A stretch of DNA of 40,095 nucleotides, taken from a virus. The DNA is taken from IMG/VR virus record IMGVR_UViG_3300009159_000132, positions 1-40,095 of that record; one strand, written 5' to 3'. Position numbers and translations under genes: made by a program. The notes under the pieces were generated by a model. The model had not been told where the DNA came from. It searched no databases and was given only the letters and a program-made list of their open reading frames with translations. Shown here one piece after another: positions 26,701 to 32,688 of this stretch (position 1 is the first letter of the stretch; the number at the start of each line of letters is the position of its first letter).

Positions 26701-26939
26701 CCAAATTTAGTTGTAGCATCATCAAGTTGAACTGTTTGTCTAGTAAAATTACCTGTTGACTGAACAATACGATCATACTCTGAAACTGCTGCTCGAATCT
26801 GAGACACACGTCCAGAATCAATTCCCACGCCGCCGATTTCTCTATTAAGTTGTTGGACCGTTGTTCTTAAAGCATTAATTTGACTTTGAACTGCTTTAAA
26901 ATCTCCAGTAGCAACAAAATTAAGTTCAATACGACTCAT
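20712..26939 (-). CDS. tape measure protein with NlpC/P60 peptidase domain
   Basis: This 2075-residue protein sets tail length and is injected with the DNA. The N-terminal part is a long coiled coil (QIDTIAKATEIARTQQGLYNL and similar). A TMP core follows (FGKAASDVFMRFDKELTRMAKVYGSG), with a mid-protein hydrophobic stretch (AGVTAFIGPVIMLGGVFGNFF) and a Gly-rich segment (GKMGGLGKMGGL). Near residues 1790-1935 is an NlpC/P60-type domain, with the catalytic Cys in GCSNFTG (about 1828) and His in PNHVAFYAGGGRMLG (about 1887). It probably cuts peptidoglycan during entry. At about 1.5 angstrom per residue the non-enzymatic part would give a tail of roughly 260-300 nm. GAGGGG lies nine bases upstream of the ATG. 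Confidence 0.95.
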   Translation of the reverse strand: MSRIELNFVATGDFKAVQSQINALRTTVQQLNREIGGVGIDSGRVSQIRAAVSEYDRIVQSTGNFTRQTVQLDDATTKFGRSLQDNKLKLNDYFKVVRDGSRAAQGDMRALAEQQVKLNNSVMRTDPFNAGRVMVDTPRQIDTIAKATEIARTQQGLYNLALKNGAGELINWGKNTQWAGRQLTVGLTVPITLFGKAASDVFMRFDKELTRMAKVYGSGLTSATKQATDAIKAQVTTLALDLAKTLGQGVEQTAAIAADVAATGMQGQDLLNATLQTSRLATLGEIDRQEAMRATVSLQNVFKLSTDGLTESINFLNAVENQTSTSLQDIVTAIPKAAPVIKQLGGSYKDLAAMMVAMREAGVPAAESANAIKSALGSVINPSKKTAEELNKVGINLRGIVDTTQGDPVKTFMLLGRELDNLSSLERARAIETVFGKFQFSRISALLANLGKEGSQTQQVFKLMGASAVETAALADAELKAQAESISGRYARALADFQGSLIPFGQKFTEFMTKFLEVFTKVSDFIGGNEALKNFLSILAGVTAFIGPVIMLGGVFGNFFGYMFKGIATIKNLANGFKGFGSVATAETVAASHAVDLFTEKMVGEAGAVDVVTLALTRLNEQLMALTSNSAKSSTALVTGAAGPSMAQSQINAILAGYGGFSSASGGKHGGAEKMHLKSYGQGEEDLASQASAGILLGGAGDADIVANIQKKLNKFHNMSESIILSEEELVGKRIEIFTRQMLAAGRKMPEIQRYLSLSNINEILQQLYLSKEVFAQGAGQYVTSLTIFSKQKGAEAERINDILNRIGKDLRSGKITSVQAAEKVREEAIKIVGGQEKFALELKRTMDQVSDAADPTVAMTRLEQVAKINRPKPFGLIEKGTGHSTGDVILSGMYGLSQLEANTNELSASETALATQLKRTEKAANLNYSLHQDVDGLYYAAKKGETKRAEKVGAKTQAEIDILNKLIIEDRKLAEAAKLRTKQELLAAETAALVAKTNTQEAAAGEISSRGKMGGLGKMGGLGKIGGGMGLAIGGGMLANYAQGALSPEQQRSGVGKAIGVAGTTAEFAGMGMMFGPYGAAAGATIGIIKGLLDVTNELSRVNENTLTSSMKIGSKAAELFGIKIYDLANVQIEGLIGKSKEASDAVSQLSQSYSDATDQTTIDFINSIKDANPDEAVKILTDKYRTDLISGMTSEQANFDVAALLKSSGRVDLAFRMKFEVEKFEGMTPSEALKSQLDEIKANIKAQAPELQAALDARAAGAGVLGITTPIITPDQAILLQAMKLDFDALATSVINAFDTTPLSDFSNAMDTVFSKGSEGLPQTEAQFEAIAAKVREASPEMADAMEQLRKEGISYSNILKAVGLNVRGLTVGFDEFRKSAYDPVYMNIIITQQIRTEAIDAAVAATGGERTAPVKTSSSKAKETSSSKKDTRVADLKAQFAQEDKRTAEDKAIEDKYSKLTKIQQDIIDGINKERDARRKLADQQKANQDALMNEMSLKQKMAESLSTGDFLGYYQAQLELAQAQEQKNQDAKEKRIQAAEDKKIATAQNSLKSIDKSKKAAVDALQAIRKQEDRNKQMADAVAAAANAATKATEGTTKAVTQTGKTSRDVFEEIRAYVSQTPSQGLGPDSMKSHLDGLTGQLVAMGITAEEAQKQVEILFGTRSKEISAQVTVDSVSIPDGDFIFKGGKFRWTGRGKNNQVIPIPVGGTGPGAPMASGGYISGPGGPKEDLVPAMLSNGEYVIQSESVNHYGKGFLDSVNRKKYANGGIVSLMSGGTTATGTQDNSGTALMRWASKFVGKIGYDSQGNYTDNWADAFARGLGCSNFTGLVLKQAGINIPQYSPDQMSRGSAVSKSALTPGDLLFWRTRTNRADLTRPEGTPNHVAFYAGGGRMLGSQGGSGVSYRDFSPGNFYWSDASTNGGYGFLQARRVLGASNGFTSGPTVTESGDTGSGTRDKNLTPVQAVGLHMSKLSFKDGGMIPKYEMGGAVQYSKGGEVMAYVHGGEVVIPTKTVDKVNPLLDALTSGKMGLGAVTNNIAINGSNHSPQVIAQMVVGEIEKSMKRTISVSRVI
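23857..23910 (-). repeat. three tandem 18-bp units in the tape measure
   Basis: Three adjacent 18-base units occur at 23857-23874, 23875-23892 and 23893-23910. The core is CCACCCATTTTTCC on the plus strand. They encode a Gly-Lys-Met/Ile-Gly-Gly-type repeat (GKMGGL) beside a hydrophobic Gly-rich segment. The change between units is small, so the expansion looks recent. Confidence 0.75.
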
Positions 26940-26942
26940 CGA

Positions 26943-27556
26943 CTACAACCCCTCAACTTCATACCCAAGCCCCATCCCAATGCCGAATCCGGCCTTTTGA
27001 GCACGCCCACCACTGAGGGTAGTAATATCTGGAGCGGTAGAGTCCTGTTCGTCAAGGTCGATACCTTGAATAGCGGCATTGAATTTTTTATCTCGCTCGT
27101 CCTTCTCTCTAAGAGATTTAATTGTTGCCAGTAATTCTTCGATAGTAAGACAGTCTTCAAGTTCATCATAATTTTTCCATCGACCTAACAAAAAAACTTC
27201 AGATTCTAGAGCAACAAGATCTAGTTCGTCCCAACTAGTGCTGCTCCCAGAAGATTTGGGTCGTTAAGTTTTAAGCCTCCAGCCACTTCAAGAATTTTCA
27301 TCATTGTTGGAACCTCGATAGATTCTTCAAATAAATCACGATCCTTAGAAAGTTCGGGTTTAATTTTTTCCATACAAACCATGCAGGCTTCAATAAAAAC
27401 ATCCATGGCTTCAGTTTCATCTTTTATATCTTCACTATCTAATTTTTTTATTACTTCCATAAATTTTCTTAAAGATTTAATTGGAAGTGGTCTAACATTA
27501 ATAACATCTCCACTAGAGAGTTCTATTTCAATCTCGTCATATACTTTGGTAGCCAA
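26943..27556 (-). CDS. tail assembly chaperone, long form made by -1 frameshift
   Basis: The long product is predicted to be 204 residues. It shares the first 99 codons of the short chaperone, then slips back one base at CCCAAAT (27260-27254) and continues in the overlapping frame to the stop at 26943. After the slip it reads SSGSSTSWDELDLVALESEVFLLGRW and ends in EKDERDKKFNAAIQGIDLDE plus a Gly-rich tail. This is the arrangement of lambda G/GT and most siphophages, where both forms help the tape measure fold before tail tube assembly. The downstream frame has no convincing start of its own: only a TTG at 27191, which falls in the middle of a conserved-looking segment. The tape measure gene follows three bases later. 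Confidence 0.85.
27221..27556 (-). CDS. tail assembly chaperone, short form
   Basis: This 111-residue protein is the unshifted form. The N-terminal half is beta-rich (YDEIEIELSSGDVINVRPLP) and the rest helical (LRKFMEVIKKLDS through VPTMMKILEVAGGLKL). The start is a TTG codon four bases after AGGAGG, the strongest ribosome-binding site in this part of the window. An extended -10 promoter (TGATATAAT) lies about 25 bases upstream. A -1 shift at CCCAAAT near its end yields the longer form. Confidence 0.85.
   Translation of the reverse strand: MATKVYDEIEIELSSGDVINVRPLPIKSLRKFMEVIKKLDSEDIKDETEAMDVFIEACMVCMEKIKPELSKDRDLFEESIEVPTMMKILEVAGGLKLNDPNLLGAALVGTN
27254..27260 (-). promoter_or_regulatory. 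-1 frameshift slippery heptamer CCCAAAT
   Basis: In the zero frame the codons are GAC CCA AAT, so the heptamer is C CCA AAT, an exact X XXY YYZ site. The -1 frame is open across it but is closed by a TAA a few codons upstream. The two frames fuse to 205 codons including stop with no remainder. A 6-bp hairpin (CTAGTT / AACTAG, 27221-27238) follows 15 bases downstream and includes the zero-frame stop. Confidence 0.85.
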
Positions 27557-27578
27557 AATTCCTCCTACTTTCTTTTAA

Positions 27579-27587
27579 ATTATATCA
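27579..27587 (-). promoter_or_regulatory. extended -10 promoter for chaperone and tape measure
   Basis: The minus strand reads TGATATAAT between the terminator after the major tail gene and AGGAGG of the chaperone. No -35 is evident at 16-18 bases. It would restart transcription for the long tail segment after termination. Confidence 0.7.
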
Positions 27588-27617
27588 AAATAACTATTAA
27601 ACGCATAAAAGACTAAA

Positions 27618-27633
27618 CCCCGCCGAAGCGGGG
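27618..27633 (-). terminator. intrinsic terminator after the major tail gene
   Basis: On the minus strand CCCCGC TTCG GCGGGG forms a 6-bp GC stem with a UUCG tetraloop, followed by TTTAGTCTTTTAT. It lies 28 bases after the major tail stop. It should cut most readthrough into the tail chaperone genes, so the major tail protein is made in excess. Confidence 0.8.
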
Positions 27634-27660
27634 CAAGCCTTTATTAAGTTGTATTTAATA

Positions 27661-28362
27661 CTATCCTACAAATGCGGTGCCACTGTAAAGACGGTCAATA
27701 ATCTTTCCGTATTCACTACCGGGGTATGTGGTATCTGGAAGACACCTGAATGTTACCGGGAATGTTGTTGCTGTATCACGCTTAAGTGAATGACCAACTG
27801 TATCCATAGAAACAACACGACGAGCATAGTATACACGCTCAGTGTTTTGACTAGCACTGGGAGAAGCATTATTACTAGCACCCCAAACAGCACCTTCTGG
27901 AGCAGATTGACTTACAAATATAAGTGATCTTTCCACTGGTTCTGCGCCCAGAGAGCCTGCCGCAAGGTTCAGAACTGTAGATCCTGCGTTATAAGTAACA
28001 GTTCCAGCATTACCAAACGCAACTTCTAGGTTTCCTAGTGTTGCTTCTGCAAGAGTGGTCTTTAGGGTAACTTTTAGAGATTGCTTAAAGATCTTTGCAA
28101 CGTCCAGTAATTGATCAACCATAACCTCACCGTAACTAGGTTCATAGGATAAATCAATACCTTCAGATGTTAGACCGGCCTCAATCCATGAGCCTGATCC
28201 TAATGCTGGATTCCAACTTGCTGTTCTTGTTGCAAGGACGGCAGACTGAGCACCAGTCAGCGCCCCGGCAGGATCTAGATTTGGTCTAGAGGCACCAGAA
28301 CTTGCGCTATAGAATATGTTAGCAGCGCCAACTACGATATTTTTAACTTCGGGTAGAGCCAT
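27661..28362 (-). CDS. major tail protein
   Basis: This 233-residue protein has the size, beta-rich composition and position of a siphophage tail tube protein. It follows the tail terminator gene and precedes a transcription terminator and the chaperone/tape measure genes. The stretch YEPSYGEVMVDQLLDVAKIFKQSLKVTLKTTLAEATLGNLEVAFG is the typical core of tail tubes with an LAEATLxNLxxAxG pattern. It is flanked by its own promoter and terminator, fitting a high-copy structural protein. GGTGAAAAAATAA precedes the ATG. Confidence 0.9.
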   Translation of the reverse strand: MALPEVKNIVVGAANIFYSASSGASRPNLDPAGALTGAQSAVLATRTASWNPALGSGSWIEAGLTSEGIDLSYEPSYGEVMVDQLLDVAKIFKQSLKVTLKTTLAEATLGNLEVAFGNAGTVTYNAGSTVLNLAAGSLGAEPVERSLIFVSQSAPEGAVWGASNNASPSASQNTERVYYARRVVSMDTVGHSLKRDTATTFPVTFRCLPDTTYPGSEYGKIIDRLYSGTAFVG

Positions 28363-28417
28363 TTATTTTTTCACCACCTTTATTTTTTGAATAATTTGGT
28401 GACACTTCCTCAATATC

Positions 28418-28446
28418 ATATTACCACAGAATGGACCTTTGGTCAG
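28418..28446 (-). promoter_or_regulatory. promoter for the major tail gene
   Basis: The minus strand has CTGACC (28446-28441), a 17-base spacer and TAATAT (28423-28418) preceded by TGG. Both boxes are imperfect but correctly spaced. It gives a leader of about 50 bases before the major tail ATG. It lies in an 80-base gap that otherwise holds only the ribosome-binding site. Confidence 0.55.
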
Positions 28447-28949
28447 GAACTGAATCTACCGTTAGATTTAATATCTCTGACATATTGATAGGACAGTTTA
28501 ACTGTTCCGGCAAGCACCCCGCCCTCGTTCTCTCCATAGTCAGGAGACATTATTCCAGAAAGATAAATATTTAAAAATTTAAATGGACTAGCCCCTAGAT
28601 TATTTATATCTGCTGCTGAATAATCATATCTTCTAAATAAATCTTTTGATAATTCAATAATTTCAAATATTTTTCCGTAATCATTTGATACTATTGTTAA
28701 GGTAACTTCTTCTTCACAGATCCAATAATCACTAGAATACATTAAAGTTTCAATATCATAAACAATATATGGAGCGCCGGGAAGTAAATTTTGAAACTCA
28801 GGGACTTGTTGTGATGGTATTATTGGAATTAAATAACTACTGAATGATTCTGCCCAATAATCATTCTCATCTAAAATAGATGATGATTTTAATTCTTGCC
28901 ATAACAATGATCTCATATTAGAGAATGCAAGTTTTTTATAGTCTACCAT
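28443..28949 (-). CDS. tail terminator / tail completion protein
   Basis: This 168-residue protein follows the neck gene through a TAATG overlap and precedes the major tail gene, the usual place of the tail completion (gpU/Tc1-like) protein. It contains VPEFQNLLPGAPYIVYDIETLMYSSDYWICEEEVTLTIVS, similar to that family, in which the first half adopts an alpha/beta fold with an intact central sheet. It should cap the growing tail tube and join it to the head. Assignment rests on synteny and general pattern. Confidence 0.75.
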   Translation of the reverse strand: MVDYKKLAFSNMRSLLWQELKSSSILDENDYWAESFSSYLIPIIPSQQVPEFQNLLPGAPYIVYDIETLMYSSDYWICEEEVTLTIVSNDYGKIFEIIELSKDLFRRYDYSAADINNLGASPFKFLNIYLSGIMSPDYGENEGGVLAGTVKLSYQYVRDIKSNGRFSS

Positions 28950-29665
28950 TAAAATTCACGCTCTCCAGAATCAAATTTATCACAAATATTTTTTATGCAC
29001 GCCGATACTTCTGATGAAGTAAACGTATTCTTAGACATTGTTCTTGCAATATCTTTTTCTATTTTATAAAAAATTTTACTTGATTCAACAGATTTGCTTA
29101 ACATTGAATTTTGCCATTTGATTGAGTACTTCTCAAGTGACCGTGTGGTGAGCCTGCCACCGGGATTTCTAATAGTAATTAAAGTACCCCTTGGTCTGAA
29201 TATTATTTTCCCTGAGGGAGCAAATGCTATATTACGAGTTGCAATAAAAGAAACTGACTTTCCCGCTTCCATAACCGCCGCCTTATCCTTAAAAATACCA
29301 GATCTCTTAACATATTTTCCTGTCTTACCCGGCTTTAAAAGAACTTTAGATATAGGTGCTCTAGTTTTTGATTTTTTTAGAACAATATCTATAATTGCTC
29401 TATTATCTACAACAGAGTTTCTTTTTAATTTAAATAATCTTGCTGAATCTAATCCAACTCGATTCCACTCATATATATGATGCATATTTTTTTTATTAGA
29501 TTTTGAGTAATTATTTAAATCTTTTATGAATTTTTTTGATGCTATTACAGAACTTGCGCGTGCAATATTAGCCATGTTTCTTTGCTTTGGAATATCCTGT
29601 AAAGATTCAGATATATTATTCAATGACTTATCTAGTTTACGAGTGTCTATTTTAACGAGAATCAT
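28949..29665 (-). CDS. neck protein, HK97 gp10-like
   Basis: This 238-residue basic protein lies between the head-tail stopper and tail terminator. The helical N-terminal part (MILVKIDTRKLDKSLNNISE...KFIKDLNNY) resembles HK97-gp10-like neck proteins, with a more beta-rich middle (FAPSGKIIFRPRGTLITIRNPGG). It is longer than typical gp10 members (about 120-160), with a large extra segment. It overlaps the upstream gene by 14 bases. Placement is by gene order. Confidence 0.65.
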   Translation of the reverse strand: MILVKIDTRKLDKSLNNISESLQDIPKQRNMANIARASSVIASKKFIKDLNNYSKSNKKNMHHIYEWNRVGLDSARLFKLKRNSVVDNRAIIDIVLKKSKTRAPISKVLLKPGKTGKYVKRSGIFKDKAAVMEAGKSVSFIATRNIAFAPSGKIIFRPRGTLITIRNPGGRLTTRSLEKYSIKWQNSMLSKSVESSKIFYKIEKDIARTMSKNTFTSSEVSACIKNICDKFDSGEREF

Positions 29666-30095
29666 TTAATTGCACCTGAACTCTTTCTAGCGTTACATCA
29701 TAATGAGAAAATCTACTAAACGGGTCGGTCATCGCATGACATGAAACCACTTCAAAAACTGTAGGAGTAGGTGCCAGTAATTCAGACTCAACATATATAT
29801 ATTCATTATTAGAAGATCGAATGCCAGATATCCTCCACCTCTTAGATAACTTTGAAATAAACTTTCCCCTTAACTGAAGTGTTTCTGAATATCCATTAAT
29901 TCCATTAGAAAACTGCTTCCCATCTCCATGAGTAGACACCCCACTGCTCTTAGTTGGCTCTAGAAGACACTTTACGCTTCTTTTATATTCCCAGTGACGT
30001 TCTATGGAGCCAGTATCTGAATTCTGTACATTCTCCTGCTCATAGACATCTACAGTCATATTCATTATGGTTGAGATATATGAATTAGGAAACAT
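29652..30095 (-). CDS. head-tail stopper protein
   Basis: This 147-residue beta-rich protein (VDVYEQENVQNSDTGSIERHWEYKRSVKCLLEP) has the typical pattern of head-closure/stopper proteins (SPP1 gp16 / HK97 Hc1 type): an N-terminal beta strand, a barrel and a VSC-type strand near the end. It lies between connector and neck genes. Its ATG directly follows the previous stop (TAAATG). It should plug the connector after DNA packaging and bind the tail. Confidence 0.72.
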   Translation of the reverse strand: MFPNSYISTIMNMTVDVYEQENVQNSDTGSIERHWEYKRSVKCLLEPTKSSGVSTHGDGKQFSNGINGYSETLQLRGKFISKLSKRWRISGIRSSNNEYIYVESELLAPTPTVFEVVSCHAMTDPFSRFSHYDVTLERVQVQLNDSR

Positions 30096-31040
30096 TTATA
30101 TCAGCACAATTCCAATATTTTTATAGGCATCTAGAATGGAGTCTACTATAGCATTCCCAGTACCAAGGTAGGCCGCTGAATTAAGTTCAAATGATATTTC
30201 GCTAAGATTTATTTTATTGAGATACTTATTTCTCCATTGATAATCATTAGATAAAATATCTGATACTAACATCACGGTCGCCGCGCGGATATCTTGAGGG
30301 ACATATTGCCATCCTATTACACCCGTAACCGTATATCTTTTATTGTCCTTAAACCTACCGGGATTAATTCTAGTAGCAACACCATACTCTTGGCTTGTTC
30401 GTGGCACAGAGGTGCCGTCCTGAGACGTTAAGAGGTATAGTGTCTTTCCCGTGTCACTAAGAGCAACAGCATATCCAAGATCATTGTATCCAGTTGAAGC
30501 ATTATATACAAGGATGTCTTCTTCATAAACATAGGAGGCCGACAACATTTTTTCTGTTAAGAATAGAGAGTCAGAGCCAATGCCATAAATAGTTTGGCTC
30601 CCCGTCCTCTTATTAAATTTTTGCATTGTATAATTTTCTATTTGAATCCTAGCAAGTCTCTCAGCAAATAATATCTGTTCAGGATCTATATAGTTTTCAT
30701 CTGAAGTTTCTACCCCAATCTTCAATTCAGAAACAATTTCTGGAAGAGTTGCGTAAGGCGTAACAATTGCTGCAAAACTATTTTCTGACACAGAAGAAGA
30801 ATTAAAACTATACTGCCATGCTACTCTTATATTTCTATCAACAGAGGATAAAGATGGAGTAACTTGATAATAGTACTGCCCTTTCGCACCATCATAAATA
30901 GCCGATCCAGACTCAACTAGCACATCTGTTTCGGCATCGTACACCTTAACAATTGGTAGTGAATCTGGATCAGTGGCTACATTGTTTTTATAAAAAACGG
31001 TAGTGTGCTTGTGGAACGTGTTATTAAATATTTCGTGCAA
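30096..31040 (-). CDS. head-tail connector (adaptor) with extra N-terminal beta domain
   Basis: The last 200 residues look like a phage head-tail adaptor: a helical segment (DPEQILFAERLARIQIENYTMQKF) and then VPQDIRAATVMLVSDILSNDYQWRNKYLNKINLSEISFELN, which matches gp6/gp15-type connectors that form a ring under the portal. The first ~100 residues (VKVYDAETDVLVESGSAIYDGAKGQYYYQVTPS) form a separate beta-sandwich-like domain rarely seen on connectors. It follows the small helical-domain gene by 15 bases. Confidence 0.75.
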   Translation of the reverse strand: MHEIFNNTFHKHTTVFYKNNVATDPDSLPIVKVYDAETDVLVESGSAIYDGAKGQYYYQVTPSLSSVDRNIRVAWQYSFNSSSVSENSFAAIVTPYATLPEIVSELKIGVETSDENYIDPEQILFAERLARIQIENYTMQKFNKRTGSQTIYGIGSDSLFLTEKMLSASYVYEEDILVYNASTGYNDLGYAVALSDTGKTLYLLTSQDGTSVPRTSQEYGVATRINPGRFKDNKRYTVTGVIGWQYVPQDIRAATVMLVSDILSNDYQWRNKYLNKINLSEISFELNSAAYLGTGNAIVDSILDAYKNIGIVLI

Positions 31041-31055
31041 TTATGACGCCTCCAG

Positions 31056-31463
31056 TCAGGAATAATATTCCTGAATTTCTTTTGGTGTGGCTGGTCTAAA
31101 GCCCTGTTCATTATCAAATATTACTTGTGCCTGCCATGCTGACATAGCAACATAAGGATGATCTCTGGTAAATGTAAATCCGCCAGTCTCATAAAGATTA
31201 TTCTGTCTATCCATTTTTACTAAGATTGTATCTTCATTGGTATTTGGAAGATTAAGTTTTTGATTTCTTACCTGTAAGTCATCGACATATTCTGTGACAT
31301 CATCTTTTTCTGACGCAAAAAACTTTTCGTATAAATCGAATGTAACTCCTTCTTCATCTAGGATGGCTAGAAGTTGTTTCTTTGTTTTGGCTCCTTCTAG
31401 GTCAACGCCGAATCCATCTGCGACAGTTCGCAATTCATCTAATTTCATTGAATCGAATGACAT
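31056..31463 (-). CDS. head protein with SAP/HeH-like N-terminal domain
   Basis: This 135-residue protein opens with MKLDELRTVADGFGVDLEGAKTKKQLLAILDEEG, the helix-extended-helix pattern shared by SAP, LEM and HeH domains, which often bind DNA or act as small adaptors. The C-terminal half (DHPYVAMSAWQAQVIFDNEQGFRPATPKEIQEYY) is less typical. It lies just after the capsid gene and is preceded by a promoter and AAGAAAGG. A capsid-associated or connector-adjacent role is probable. The domain call is moderately secure and the exact function unknown. Confidence 0.72.
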   Translation of the reverse strand: MSFDSMKLDELRTVADGFGVDLEGAKTKKQLLAILDEEGVTFDLYEKFFASEKDDVTEYVDDLQVRNQKLNLPNTNEDTILVKMDRQNNLYETGGFTFTRDHPYVAMSAWQAQVIFDNEQGFRPATPKEIQEYYS

Positions 31464-31488
31464 ATTTTAACCTTTCTTCTTTAAAACT

Positions 31489-31497
31489 AGTATACCA
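31489..31497 (-). promoter_or_regulatory. extended -10 promoter after the capsid terminator
   Basis: The minus strand reads TGGTATACT just past the capsid terminator and about 25 bases ahead of the ATG of the SAP/HeH-like gene. No -35 is evident. It restarts transcription for the connector and neck genes. Confidence 0.65.
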
Positions 31498-31506
31498 GAA
31501 AACAGA

Positions 31507-31532
31507 AAAGAGAGGGCATAAGCCCTCTCTTT
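31507..31532 (-). terminator. intrinsic terminator after the major capsid gene
   Basis: An 11-bp perfect inverted repeat (AAAGAGAGGGC / GCCCTCTCTTT, 4-base loop) lies 18 bases after the capsid stop. On the minus strand it is followed by TCTGTTTTCTGG, giving a U-rich tail. It is a convincing intrinsic terminator ahead of the connector genes. Confidence 0.85.
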
Positions 31533-31549
31533 CCCGCGATAGAAAACTA

Positions 31550-32653
31550 TCAGACAGCAGTGGATGAAGTCCACTTGGTTGCAGTTGTTGGACTGCTAAG
31601 AGCACCGGAGGTGCTAGTTGTTGATACGGAGGCACTTGTAGTTCCACCGATTAAGATGTTCTTTACAACAACGTGAGCATCAAGATTCTCAATTGCACAT
31701 CCTACACGAATGTAGAGGGTGTACTCAATTGTGTCCTTCTTGGGCTGGAACGTACGGTAAACTGTGATATCACGCTTAATACCCACAATGAAGTTCTGGG
31801 GGAATGTAAGGTGTAATTCACCTAATGTTGCTGTTTCTGGCATTAACGGAACGTTAATAACGGGAATTCCAAACGCGAATGGAGTGACCGAACCGGGTCC
31901 ACCATCGTTTGCAGCGACATCTCCACGGATAACTCCTGAAGAGATATCAAATGGAGTACCGAAGTTTGCTGTGTTTGTATTGATTGCAAGGTTGTATAGA
32001 TAATCCTGCACTAAGTTTGAACTTGTGAAGAATCTCAACTGATTACGACGTTGCTTGTATCTACGGGGTAGAGCCTTGATAGCCTGATTGAATACAGACA
32101 TACCTAGACCGCTACTGTAAGCGTCTACAACGTTAGCGCCAGCACGGGCCAAAACAGAGAACCCGCTGAATGCGCTAAGAAGTGGATCACCACTTGCAGC
32201 ATCACCAGCAAGAAGCAAATCTTCAATGTCGTTACCAGCCTGAGTTGCCATCATTCTTGCGATGTGGTCTTCCAGATCAGTACCTTCAATGTTGTCCTCA
32301 AGTGTCTCGCTGGAAAGTTCCCAGTCAAGACGTAGTTTCTTTGTAGTTAAAGAAACTTTTGAGAAGTAGGCTTCTGCATTATAGATTGGATCGGCTGAAG
32401 TCTGACCAGTAAAATCTCTTGGACGTGCTTGGTTAGCAGCGCGGAGAATTCTTTGACCAACGTTCACCTTATCAATATCAACTGTGTCTGACTTCATGCG
32501 GATTGTGCGAGCAGCCTTTGTAAGCACTGTAGCGTCCCACATGTAGTCAATGAATCGGTTAGACTGATCTGGGTATAGTAGACCATTGTTGTTACTGGTA
32601 CTGTTACCTAGATCAGTTGTATCAATTACTTTTTGTAGTAATTCATTACTCAT
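31550..32653 (-). CDS. major capsid protein, HK97 fold
   Basis: This 367-residue protein has the HK97-type pattern. There is an N-terminal arm, then RFIDYMWDATVLTKAARTIRMKSDTVDIDKVNVG. The P-domain region ELSSETLEDNIEGTDLEDHIARMMATQAGNDIEDLLLAGD follows, then an A-domain with RRNQLRFFTSSNLVQDYLYNLA and a late beta-rich region ending in HVVVKNILIGG. It follows the protease/scaffold gene with a promoter (TATAAT) overlapping that gene's end and is followed by a strong terminator. The start is ATG 32653, with AGGTGA eight bases upstream; a GTG four codons earlier has worse spacing. It should assemble as pentamers and hexamers in the icosahedral head. Confidence 0.94.
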   Translation of the reverse strand: MSNELLQKVIDTTDLGNSTSNNNGLLYPDQSNRFIDYMWDATVLTKAARTIRMKSDTVDIDKVNVGQRILRAANQARPRDFTGQTSADPIYNAEAYFSKVSLTTKKLRLDWELSSETLEDNIEGTDLEDHIARMMATQAGNDIEDLLLAGDAASGDPLLSAFSGFSVLARAGANVVDAYSSGLGMSVFNQAIKALPRRYKQRRNQLRFFTSSNLVQDYLYNLAINTNTANFGTPFDISSGVIRGDVAANDGGPGSVTPFAFGIPVINVPLMPETATLGELHLTFPQNFIVGIKRDITVYRTFQPKKDTIEYTLYIRVGCAIENLDAHVVVKNILIGGTTSASVSTTSTSGALSSPTTATKWTSSTAV

Positions 32654-32682
32654 TTTTATTTTCACCTACCTTTCAATTTTTT

Positions 32683-32688
32683 ATTATA
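32683..32688 (-). promoter_or_regulatory. -10 promoter candidate for the capsid gene
   Basis: TATAAT occurs on the minus strand 30 bases ahead of the capsid start. It lacks the TG of the extended form and has no good -35, so it is weaker than the others. Its position overlaps the last codons of the protease gene. Confidence 0.45.

Noticed and set aside
26943-27191. Independent 82-codon gene starting with TTG
   Set aside because: The same frame is open upstream to the slippery site and is conserved-looking across the TTG. It is better explained as the frameshifted end of the tail chaperone.
27190-27197. Run of seven T residues on the minus strand as an alternative frameshift site
   Set aside because: It lies in the -1 frame well past the zero-frame stop, so it cannot fuse the two frames.
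29094-29480. 128-codon plus-strand open frame opposite the neck gene
   Set aside because: It is a shadow of the minus-strand neck gene, without start signal or motif.
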